Positions 34,301 to 43,814 of a stretch of 64,000 nucleotides of DNA are shown piece after piece. This stretch comes from Budorcas taxicolor (Eukaryota > Chordata > Mammalia > Artiodactyla > Bovidae): positions 48,418,001 through 48,482,000 of the forward strand of contig NC_068915.1 in NCBI RefSeq assembly GCF_023091745.1, read 5' to 3'. Position 1 is the stretch's first letter; each line of letters opens with the position of its first letter. Both the position numbers and the translations under genes were made by a program. The notes under the pieces were generated by a model. That model searched no databases, was not told where the DNA came from, and saw only the letters and a list, made by a program, of their open reading frames with translations.

Positions 34301-35188
34301 TTTTTAAAAAATAAAATCTAGACTCAATTATATGGGCATAACATATTCATTAGATAATTATAATAGACTTCAAATAAAGCATTTTTGAATAATTGTGCAA
34401 CATTGTCAATAGGAAAATACCAAGTTGATATAACAAAATGAAAACAGTCACTGCTTCATTTTGTTGATAATATAAAGTACTTTTTTCTGATACTTTCCCT
34501 AATTTTGAATCTTGCAGCAATGTAACATAAGTTACTTTTAAGGTCAATATAAAAATAAATTTGAAAAAAAATGTTTTTAATGCATCCATTCTAAAATTTT
34601 ACTCTTTCTCTAACTGTAATTTAAAAAAATAATTAGAGCAATTCTTTTCTTTTAAGACAATGTTTTATTTTATTTTCTGAAGATTGAATTACAATATCTT
34701 TCTCATTCTTCTGAATATCATAATCATGTCATATATTGAAGTATACAGACATAGCAGTCATGCTTAATAATAGGCAAAACAGTACAATTTTCAGTTCATT
34801 CCATGTTATTGGGATTTTTTTATGAAAACTTTTTATATTCAACTTGAATTATTTATATGTTAACTTATTGATTTTTAGTACTTCTATAGTATTATTCTTA
34901 AAATAATCTTAAAAGCTAAACTTCATAGCACTGAAGTCTTAACAGACATGACTACTGATGTTTTTATGTATTTACACTTTTGTTACCTCTCACTGAAAGA
35001 GTTAGAATATAAACATCCGAAGTTATTTCAAAATATTTGACTTGACATTTTACTTCTGTTATATGATAATCAAGTATTCTATAAATATTTGCTGAGTTAC
35101 TAAAAATGTTCCAGGCATTTAGTGAGTACTGGGTTAAAATAATAATGTAACATGTTAAGTTGTATTTTATATTCAATAATACGTACTG
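34301..35188. other. AT-rich DNA, nothing recognised
   Basis: Very AT-rich. The 60-80 codon minus frames (34350-34589, 34964-35176) are typical of chance ORFs in such DNA. Confidence 0.4.
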
Positions 35189-35410
35189 AAGGAAAAGTGC
35201 TCAGTTGCTTCAGTCCTGTTGGACTCTTTGTGACCCAATGGACTGTAAAAATCAGGCTCCTCTGTCCATGGGATTTTTCCAGCAAGAATACTGGAGTGGA
35301 TTGTCATGCCCTCCTCCAGGGATCTTCCCCATCCAGTAATGCAACCTGCGTTTCCTGTGTCTGCGGCATTGCAGGTGGATTCTTCACTGCTGAGCTACCC
35401 GGGAAGTCCA
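35189..35410 (-). mobile_element. Bov-tA SINE
   Basis: GTGCTCAGTTGCTTCAGTCC, GACTCTTTGTGACCCAATGG, GGCGGATT-like GCAGGTGGATTCTTCACTGC and GAGCTACCCGGGAAGTCC. Near full length. Confidence 0.88.
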
Positions 35411-35895
35411 AAGGGACCATATGGATGTCAATAAGGATACACAGCTACAGTGGGAGGTCAGATCAATATAAACTTTTGTGTGTGTGTTGTGTATCCCCCA
35501 GATCAAATACCAGGGGTATTGTTACAGTTACCAGTATATTGGCTCTCAGTCTCAGACTTATTCTACATTGCCTTTTCTGCACAAATTAATGGGTCCTTTA
35601 AACAGTTGTTCTTTCTCAGACGACACAATGAAGCTTTGTTATTTGTGTGTGCTGGAGGTGGAATGCAGTATGATGGGGCTTTCCTTCCTTATTCTAGTGT
35701 GCTCCCCTTACATGGCCAGTGCCCAACTCCTGCATCAGGGGTGAATTCTCCAGCACCAGACATAATAGCATGTGTACCTTCTGTAGCTCCCAGAATCTGT
35801 GTGCTGCACCCATCCTGTGGACAGCTTCCTCTGATACCTCAGAAGGCAGATTTCTAGCAAGTTCCATTCGTGCAGCACCAGAGGGACTTTTATGC
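35411..35895 (+). other. Unassigned moderately GC-rich block, probably ancient repeat
   Basis: Bounded by two Bov-tA copies. Three overlapping plus-strand frames of 63-145 codons cross it, but none holds a recognisable domain and the longest starts in the Bov-tA. The 3' part (GACAGCTTCCTCTGATACCTCAGAAGGC, TAGCAAGTTCCATTCGTGCAGCACCAGAGGG) has the feel of an old interspersed repeat continuing after the SINE at 36116-36300, but I cannot name it. Confidence 0.35.
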
Positions 35896-35905
35896 CATTC
35901 AGTGA

Positions 35906-36105
35906 AGTGAAAGGGAAAGTCCCTCAGTCATGTCCAACTCTTTGTGACCCTATGGACTATATAGTCCATGGAATTCTCCAGGCCAGAATACTGGAGTGAG
36001 TAGCCATCCACTTCTCCAGGGAATGTTACCAACCCAGGGATCGAACTGGAATCTCCCACATTGCAGGTGGATTCTTTACCAGCTGAGACACAAGGGAAGC
36101 CCACT
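35906..36105 (-). mobile_element. Bov-tA SINE with 10-bp TSD
   Basis: AGTGAAAGGGAAAGTCCCTCAGTC tail, body with TATGGACTATATAGTCCATGG, GAGACACAAGGGAAGCCC head. CATTCAGTGA repeats at 35896-35905 and 36106-36115. Confidence 0.9.
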
Positions 36106-36423
36106 CATTCAGTGAGTCATATTTATTTCCTCTCCAGTGAGGTCTGGATCACAGCCCTTGGAGCAGTGGTTTTTCCTTATCTTTGCTATTCCTCCACTTC
36201 TTAGAGTTCCCCTTAACATTTAACCATCAATTCCTCATTTCTCAAATCCCCTGGCATAATTAGTATTCTTTATGTTCTATTTTCAAATTACCATTTTTCT
36301 GTCTCCTGAGTAGACCAGGCAGATACAGGCATCAAACCTAAGCTGAAGGTGTTTGAAAAGTTTTCCCATATGAGGTGTGTCGTCTCAGTTGAATTTTGAT
36401 AATGGTAGACACTATTAATAGCT

Positions 36424-36629
36424 AGGGCTTCCCTGTTTGGCTCAGTGGTAAAGAATCCACTTGCCATTGCAGGATTCTTTACCTGCATTTGATCTCTGGG
36501 TCAGGAAGATCCCCTGGAAGAGGGCATGGCTTCAGTAGAATACAGGAAAACTCCATGGACAAAGGAAACTGGTGAGCTACACTCATGGCGTAGCAAAGAG
36601 TAGGATACAACTTAGCAACTAAACAACAG
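36424..36629 (+). mobile_element. Bov-tA SINE, diverged
   Basis: GGGCTTCCCTGTTTGGCTCAGTGG head, GGTCAGGAAGATCCCCTGG, body ending GTAGGATACAACTTAGCAAC. Includes a small internal rearrangement (GCAGGATTCTTTACCTGCATTTGATC). Confidence 0.8.
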
Positions 36630-36689
36630 GATGCTAATTAAGAGGATAAGGGGAGACAGATAGGATTTAGGCAAAGGTAATAATGGCTG

Positions 36690-36917
36690 GGGCTTTCCAG
36701 GTGGTGCTAGTGGTATAGAACCTGCCTGCCAATGCAGAAGACATAGAAGACCCAGGTTTGTTTCCTGGATCAAGAAGATCCTCTGGAGGAGGGCATAGTA
36801 ACCCACTCCGATATTCTTGCCTGGAAAATCTCATGGACAGAGGAACCTGATGGCCTATGGTCCATTGGGTTGCAATGAGTTGAACATGACTGAAATAACT
36901 TAGCACAGCACACACAG
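36690..36917 (+). mobile_element. Bov-tA SINE variant (GGTGCTAGTGGT head)
   Basis: GGGGCTTTCCAGGTGGTGCTAGTGG, CCTGCCTGCCAATGCAGAAG, CTCTGGAGGAGGGCATAG, ACTTAGCACAGCACACAC tail. Same subtype as 30562. Confidence 0.85.
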
Positions 36918-37163
36918 CAATTAGTGGCTAGAGCAGGGAAATGTTTAAGTTACTGGTTCTCAAAGTTTGATCCTTAGACTAGTAGCCTCAGCATCCCTTG
37001 GGAAAGCAACAGGAGTATGAGTACCCAAGACTTACAGAATCAGAAACTCCAGGGCTAGGCTTAGCAACTTTTATTTTAATAAGTTTTTACAAGATTGTCA
37101 CACACACTGAAGACAGAAAACAACCATTTGGATTGGAAATGATTTAGATGTGACTTTGTACCA

Positions 37164-37659
37164 TTCTTTGGGATTGGAACTAAAACTGACCTTTTCCTAT
37201 CCTGTGGCCACTGCTGAGTTTTCCAAATTTGCTGGCATATTGAGTGCAGCACTTTCACAGCATCATCTTTTAAGATTTGAAATAGCTCAACTGGAATTCC
37301 ATCACCTCCGCTAGCTTTGTTTGTAGTGATGCTTTCTAAGGCCCACTTGACTTCACATTTCAGGATGTCTGGTTCTAGGTGAGTGATCATACCATCATGA
37401 TTATTTTGGTCAAGTACTCTGGCCACCTCATGCGAAGAGTTGACTCATTGGAAAAGACTCTGATGCTGGTAGGGATTGGGGGCAGGAGGAGAAGGGGATG
37501 ACAGAGGATGAGATGGCTGGATGGCATCACTGACTCGATGGACGTGAGTCTGAGTGAACTCCGGGAGTTGGTGATGGATAGGGAGGCCTGGCGTGCTGCG
37601 ATTCATGGAGTCGCAGAGAGTTAGACACGACTGAGCGACTGAACTGAACTGAACTGAAC
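37164..37659. mobile_element. BovB with 5' inversion (twin-priming structure)
   Basis: 37164-37412 is BovB reverse-transcriptase DNA in minus orientation (minus frame with SITTNKASGGDGIPVELFQ). 37413-37659 is the BovB 3' terminus in plus orientation (GGCCACCTCATGCGAAGAG to the (GAACT)n tail). TGTACCA lies at both outer edges (37157-37163, 37660-37666). The joint is abrupt with little or no overlap, and most of the intervening BovB is missing. One TSD round both halves indicates a single event in which a second primer started on the inner RNA, as described for L1 5' inversions. Confidence 0.85.
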
Positions 37660-37679
37660 TGTACCAGTCTAGTCTTACA

Positions 37680-37794
37680 AGCCACTCCAGTATTATTGCC
37701 AGGAAAATCCCATGGACAGAGGAGCATATTGGGCTACAGTTCATAGGGTTGCAAAGAGTCTGACACAACAGAAGCAACTTAGCATGCATGAATG
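37680..37794 (+). mobile_element. 5'-truncated Bov-tA (Bov-A part) with exact 10-bp TSD
   Basis: CCACTCCAGTATTATTGCCAGGAAAATCCCATGGACAGAGGAGC to GAAGCAACTTAGCATGCATG. TAGTCTTACA flanks at 37670-37679 and 37795-37804. The left TSD starts four bases after the BovB composite ends, so two insertions are stacked. Confidence 0.9.
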
Positions 37795-37804
37795 TAGTCT
37801 TACA

Positions 37805-39085
37805 TTATAATCATGGGTAAGTATGCTACACACTAGGTCAGAATGAAGAATATATCAAAAAGTGACATCTGTATCTACCCTCCAAGTTCTTGGAATTTGA
37901 TGCTATTACCACAATGGGAAAAAAAGTCAACACAAAACAAAAACAAACAAAAAATGAGAGTATGAGAAATGAAAAAAAAATGAGTAAAGAAAAAAGTGAA
38001 AAACATTTTTTATCAAAAAATCAGCTTTAAAATATTGAGTGTTTAATACAATGTACTTTAGTTCTTCTAATAATGCCATCTCCACAGAAGATTAAACTCT
38101 GTGTTAAAATCATTACTGTCTTCCAACTTACAGGAAGCCATGCATATCAACATAACAATGTTCTCTACATAACAGAGTGTTAGAAACTTCTCCATTAACA
38201 AAGTTTTGATCATTTCATTGATTTTTTTTTCCCTTAGTTGCCTAAAGTCATTCAATAGATCTCTTATTATTGTAGAGTGGTAACCAGAATGTATTTTAAG
38301 GTCATCTTATTCATGTGAATAAAATGTGAAAAATATTTCCATTAACTAGAGTGCCATGTACTTCTCCTTAAGGTTAATTGTTTCCTCTGATCTCCAGTTA
38401 AAACCTATTATTCTTACACCAGAGATGAACAAAGCAACTGAGGAAGCATTCAATATCTGGGAAGATACTGATTGGAAGCCTTGGTTCTTTTCAGATACGG
38501 AACAAATAGCATTCAAAAATTAACTCAAAAGGTAAAAATGATGATAAATTATTTGATAGCTTTGCTCCTAGATATTCTGATTTAAAAAAAAAACTTTTTT
38601 AGATACTCTGCTTTTAAAAGCTGGTTAAAAAATATTTGATAGGGAAAAATAGTCAAAAAAAAGAAAGAAACTTATTTTCTTTTACTAATGTAACAAGTTA
38701 ATCTTAGAACAACTTAAGAAGCATATGTACGTTCCCACTATTTCACAGGTGAAAATGATTGTTATTGATAAAACAAAGTACAGCTCAGATCAAAATTTTA
38801 CATGAACTGCTTTAAAACACATGTGCTTGCAGATTTATAGGTAAACAGTGATATTCAATTGTATGGGCACCAGAATGTGACATGCCAATAATAATTAACT
38901 TAGTGTCTGAACCAAAAAGAACAATTGTAAGCTATTACTTCAAACTATTAAGGATTTTTTTTTCAAATGCAGTCTCTGTAATTCATCTCAGTTCTGAAAT
39001 TTTTTCTTTGTATAATAGAATAAATTGCTGAGATTTATTACAAGAAGCTTTTTCTCTAACTCACTACTTCCATAATATTTGCCTT
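37805..39085. other. Unannotated AT-rich DNA
   Basis: No gene or TE recognised. A-rich runs near 37975-38000 and 38583-38600. Confidence 0.4.
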
Positions 39086-39097
39086 ATACATTCATAG

Positions 39098-39262
39098 GAG
39101 CTTCCCTGGTGGCTCAGATGGTAAAGAATTTGCCTGCAATGCGGGATACCTGGGTTCTATTCCTGTATTGGGAAGATCCCCCAGAGAAGGGAACAGCTAT
39201 CCACTCCAGTTTTCTACCTGCAAAGAGTTGGGCACGACTGAGTGACTTTCACTCACTTTGCC
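39098..39262 (+). mobile_element. Bov-tA SINE with internal deletion and 12-bp TSD
   Basis: AGCTTCCCTGGTGGCTCAGATGG head with B-box-like GGGTTCTATTCC. After CTCCAGTTTTCTACCTG the sequence jumps to CAAAGAGTTGGGCACGACTGAG, losing ~48 bp of the Bov-A body. ATACATTCATAG flanks it at 39086-39097 and 39263-39274. Confidence 0.92.
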
Positions 39263-39274
39263 ATACATTCATAG

Positions 39275-40326
39275 AGATATATAATTCCAAGAGTACAGAC
39301 ATTTCTTTTTTAATCCCATTGGAGTTAAAACATCTTCAACCATTATGAAACACACATGGGGACTCTATGTACTAGAAATTTCCAAGTCAAAAGCTGAGTT
39401 TCAAAAGATAGTATCTTGTACGATAAAATTATAACTAAAACAAAAGTATCTTAAGACCTCTATTTAGAAGCCTAAAACTGGTATGAGTGCAGTATAAAAG
39501 TAGCCCATCATTCCTGTGAGTATTATTTCAAATATATAATTAATCCAACTAGTTTAATGAAAGAAAATAGAGTTTGAGAAACAGTTAACTGCAATTTCTC
39601 TTTTAAAAATACACAGGCAAGGGAAAAATCTTATAGGTGATGGACCCTCAGATAAAATCAATCTTGGGTCCACATTCCCCAAAAAAGTGATATTTGAGAG
39701 CCCTGCCAAAAAGCAGACAATGAATTATTTAACTTCCTGCCCATGTCATCTTTCTGTCTCTATCCCCCTTACCAGAAAGTCTTAGAGTATATATGAGTGA
39801 TCAAAATTCCTACCTTGAGAAAGTCATATTAAGAAAATATGAGTGACTCTTAGTCCACCATTTTATAAATATTTGGCTAAATGATACCAAATAAATGCTA
39901 TCTCTTTGGGCCCATTTAGCTAAGTGGAGGAAACAAATAAAGAAATAACTAGAAACTATCGCCAAAGCCACAGTATTATTGCTGCAAAGTGATACTGAGC
40001 AAATTGCACCTTACATCTTTGTGGTGTGAAACTATAAGAGCGCAAACAAAAATACTGACACTGAATCACAGTGCTCCTGTTATACCAAACAGAAAAGTAG
40101 TTTTAGAAAGTTCTTTAGCTCTTAAGCACTGAAAATATCAGGCCTATAATACACAAAGGGACAGCAGTAGCAGAGTGGAACATTACCTTTTAACACCACC
40201 TTCATGTTCTCATCTATCTTTTGTGCATTTTGCTAAGTGTATGTACCAGTTTGTGATTTTGGGCACACATGATCACTACTTTTTTTCCCTCCTCCATATA
40301 TCTTACAGACCACTTTTTTGACTCAT
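39275..40326. other. Unannotated AT-rich DNA
   Basis: Nothing recognised. Confidence 0.4.
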
Positions 40327-40379
40327 ATCAGTTCAGTTCAGTCACTCAGTCGTGTCTGACTCTTTGCGACCCCATCAAT
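40327..40379 (-). mobile_element. BovB terminal 53 bp
   Basis: CAGTTCAGTTCAGTCACTCAGTCGTGTCTGACTCTTTGCGACCCCATCAATC is the last 50-odd bases of BovB in reverse. Extremely 5'-truncated. Confidence 0.85.
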
Positions 40380-40384
40380 CAAAG

Positions 40385-40462
40385 GAAACTTGGAAATTCC
40401 CTGATGGTCCAGTGGTTAGGACTCTGCTCTTACTGTATGGCTAATAAAATAAAAAAATAAGT
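40385..40462 (+). mobile_element. CHR-type SINE head fragment
   Basis: AAATTCCCTGATGGTCCAGTGGTTAGGACTCTGC is a CHR head. The body is absent, and an AATAAAATAAAAAAATAAG tail follows almost at once, so most of the SINE is missing. Confidence 0.7.
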
Positions 40463-41285
40463 AAAAATGAAAAATAAAAAGGAAGCTTTATGTTATCACT
40501 ATAGAAATAAAGCCAGTATCATTTAACAGAAGGAAACATGCAAAATAATTAATCAAAATTTTGTTATTAAAATGTAGAAGACACCTTGGCCAGCTTATGG
40601 ATCTGGTCCTAAGATTTTCTGTAGTTCTGTTAATGGAGGCAACTTACTTATCATCTAATTGATAAAATCTAGTACTAATTAATGAATATGACTTTTTCCT
40701 TCATGGTAGTAGACACATTGACAGAGAATCAAAACCCCAGACTATTTAACTGACTGAAATGTCAGAAGACAGATGATAAATAAGAGATCAAAACTTATTC
40801 GGCTAAAAACAAATGATTTAGATGCCAAGAATTAAAGAGTAAGTTAGACTGCTCAATAACAATAGTGGATCTAGTTGGTGACAGAGCAATGCTTTCTTAC
40901 TAAGGAGAAGACGTTTCATCCTGGCATTCTATGCTTAGACAAATTTTCAATCAAAAATTCTAGGAGAAAAGCATTTTCAGATATGCAAGATTTCAGAAAT
41001 GATCTAATATGTACCCATTCTTTAAAAAACCAAGAAAAATGAAGTGAAATCTACACATCAAGATTTCCTACATTAGAAATCAAGAAGTTAAGTTTAGGGT
41101 GTAAAATCTTCAGTAAGCCCAGAAAGTAGATAGCTAAGATTGAAGTAGAAGGACAGAGAATGGTGAGAGAGAATCTACTAGGAAAACAAAACAGATAAAT
41201 AATAGATAGACAGACAATCTGATAGCTTTAAGAACTCTAAATATTAATAGTCAGCTGACATATAAACTGGTTTACTGAAATTAAC
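40463..41285. other. Unannotated AT-rich DNA
   Basis: Nothing recognised. Confidence 0.4.
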
Positions 41286-41450
41286 CAGGGTTCTGATCCC
41301 TTGATGGGGAAGATCCTCTGGAAAAAGAAATAGCAAGCCACTCCAGTATTCTTCTCTAGGGAATACCATGGACAGAGAAGCCTGGTGAGCTACAGTCCAT
41401 GGGGTCACAAGAGTGAGCATGACTTAACGACTAACAACAGCAACAACAAT
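41286..41450 (+). mobile_element. 5'-truncated Bov-tA SINE
   Basis: Begins at the B-box/linker (GGGTTCTGATCCCTTGATGGGGAAGATCC), continues through ATGGACAGAGAAGCCTGGTGAGCTACAGTCCATGG, ends in an ACAACAGCAACAACAAT tail. The tRNA-like front is missing. Confidence 0.85.
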
Positions 41451-41544
41451 GACACAATTCCTTTGGACACAAGCAAGTAATGTTATTTGAAATTATTTTC
41501 AATATTAATATAATTCTCATTTATTGAATGATTCCAAAAAACAA

Positions 41545-41965
41545 AGCTATGCAAACTTTCTAATTCTTGCAGTGACTTATAATTACCATGGTAATTATTT
41601 GGTGATTACCAATTGTTACTGTTGTTTAGTCGCTATGTCCTGCTGACTCTTTTGTAAGACCATGGGCTGTAGCCTGCCAGGCTTCTCTGTCCAGGCAATT
41701 CCTCAGGCAAGAATACTGGTGTAGGTTGCCATTTCCTTTTCTAGGGGAGCTTCCCCACCCCAGGGATTGAACCTGTATTTCCTGCATTAGCAAGCGGATC
41801 CTTTACCACTGAACCACCAGGAAAAGCCAATTACTGATTATCTTTATTTTACACAGAAGGCAATTGAAGCATAGAGTTAAATACCTTGCTTAAAGTCACA
41901 CAAATTCATAAATGATGAGACTAGAATTTAAAACTGTGTCGGTCTCTGCTAAACTTGCTTCTAAA
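41545..41965 (-). mobile_element. MIR SINE split by a Bov-tA
   Basis: Left half 41545-41613; right half 41829-41965 with TCTTTATTTTACACAGAAGGCAATTGAAGC, TTAAATACCTTGCTTAAAGTCACACAAATTC, TGAGACTAGAATTTAAAACTG: the reversed MIR core. The Bov-tA between them inserted later; CCAATT is repeated at its edges. Confidence 0.65.
41614..41828 (-). mobile_element. Bov-tA SINE inside a MIR
   Basis: TGTTGTTTAGTCGCTATGTCC, GGGCTGTAGCCTGCCAGGC, CAAGCGGATCCTTTACCACTGAACCACCAGGAAAAGCC. Full-length, moderately diverged. Confidence 0.87.
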
Positions 41966-42694
41966 CAAACAAAATGTAGGCCAGAGGCTTCCTAATATAT
42001 TTCTATGATCCTAAACCTAGCACCACCGTACGTGGCATTCTGGTGTACCCAGTGAGTCCTACTCTCCCAGCTCATCTGTGTCTGAGCTTTAGAGCTCTTG
42101 TCTCTAAGGCAATCCCTCTATATTTGTCACCTCCTCCCCTAAGGAAATAGTAAGATGACTCAATTCAAAGGCATGCCAGTTTAGGATTACACTAAACTCA
42201 GGAGATGTCTAGGAGGCAGAGACAGCCTCTCTTGTGCATATCACAGATGGTTAGATTTGCTCATAATACTGACTTTGGACACCTGAGCTCTAATACAGAA
42301 TAGGGTGTACTAGTGCCAAAACTATCTTTAATATCGAGGTTAGAGAATTTTTATAGCACACATTCTCTCACACATGCACACTCATCCCCACACCCACATT
42401 AGGAAACAACACTGGTCTTCCATAATGTCAAGTTCTAAGTAAGCAAGCTTTTCACAGAAATAGTTGGATTTTAGACTTTTGTTAGAGATTACCTCTAATA
42501 TAACATGTATTTTATAGCAATTTTATTTTATTATTATTATTTTTTAATTTTTACAAAAGAGAAACCTGTACTGTGTTGGAAAATCTAAAAGTGTTTAAAA
42601 TTTTGGTAAATAATAGAAGCCAAAGCAATAATGGTTATCATTTGCATGATTTCATATGACAAAATATAACACAATTTTAAACGTTTTAAGACTG
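41966..42694. other. Unannotated DNA
   Basis: No gene recognised. A CA-rich patch lies at 42356-42405 and a (TTA)n-type run at 42523-42548. Confidence 0.4.
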
Positions 42695-42912
42695 CGTGCT
42701 CAGTCGCTTCAGTTATGTCCAACTCTTTGCAGTCCGTAGTACTGTAGCCCACCAGCCTTCTCTATACATGGGGTTCTCTCGGCAAGAATACTAGAGTGGG
42801 TTGCCATGCCCTTCCTCAGGGGGTTCTTTCCAAACTGAGGATTGAACTCACATCTCCTATGGCTCCTGCATTGCAGGCAGATTTTCTACCCACTGAGGTA
42901 CATGTAAAGCTC
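42695..42912 (-). mobile_element. Bov-tA SINE with imperfect TSD
   Basis: CGTGCTCAGTCGCTTCAGTTATGTCC, ACTGTAGCCCACCAGCC, CTCCTGCATTGCAGGCAG, CACTGAGGTACATGTAAAGC. TTTAAGACTG (42685-42694) and TTTAAAACTG (42913-42922) look like a 10-bp TSD with one mismatch. Confidence 0.87.
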
Positions 42913-43802
42913 TTTAAAACTGTAATGGTCACTAATTTTTAAATATCTTATCACTGTACTGGAAGGAGTTTTGCTAGAATAAGTTAGAACTTGAATAATC
43001 ACTGCAGTAACTAGGAGAATTAATTAGGAAATTCTCTGCAGTGAAACAACAATTTTCAACTACATTTCAGACCATACTTTTCAGTGAGTGTCTTGTTTGT
43101 TTGTTATATTTCTCCTCATGGGCTACTTTAGAAGACTTATTCTTAAAAATATATGCTGTAGATTTATTCAGAAGCACTTCATAACTTTCGCATAAGTATT
43201 TATGTCAAAAGGCACACTCTGGAAGATGAAAGTTGGTAGCAAACGTGGGACTAGGGAACATTTTTTCTAGTACAGGCTTTGCTGCTCTGTAACAATAAAT
43301 AGCCTTTCTGCACTCAGTAGGTTCCAGCTCCAGAAATTAATGCTAGCACTCAAACTGGAAATCTCACTGGACTGAACACTAGAAAACATTCTGAAAGATC
43401 ATAGCAACAAGAAAAAATAGTATTCAAAGTCTAAAACCTGAAACTAGTTTAAGCTGTTAGAAAATCATTGCAAACTATATTTTGCGTAGTGTTGTGTTTT
43501 TTTTTTAAATCAAGAAACTGCCATCTCCAGACACATTTTATTTAATAACTTGTCATTGTTAACATATTTATTACCTTTTACCACACCACACCTACCCCAC
43601 TCTGCCTTGCACTCTTACCTTCTGCCTCTTCTAACAAAAGCAAAAAAGGAAACAACAAAATAAGAAGAGATTATCAGTATATTTGTAAATAAATCAACCT
43701 GTATATGCAAAAAAAAAAAAAAAAGGAATTACATGTGCAATATACCAGGCAAGTAGAAGTATTTCTTTAGCACTACACAGTAGAAGAATAGTAAGTTAGG
43801 GT
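42913..43802. other. Unannotated DNA with A16 run
   Basis: No gene recognised. A homopolymer of 16 A at 43709-43724 sits in AT-rich sequence; no element body precedes it that I can name. Confidence 0.35.
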
Positions 43803-43814
43803 CTCTGATTGACT

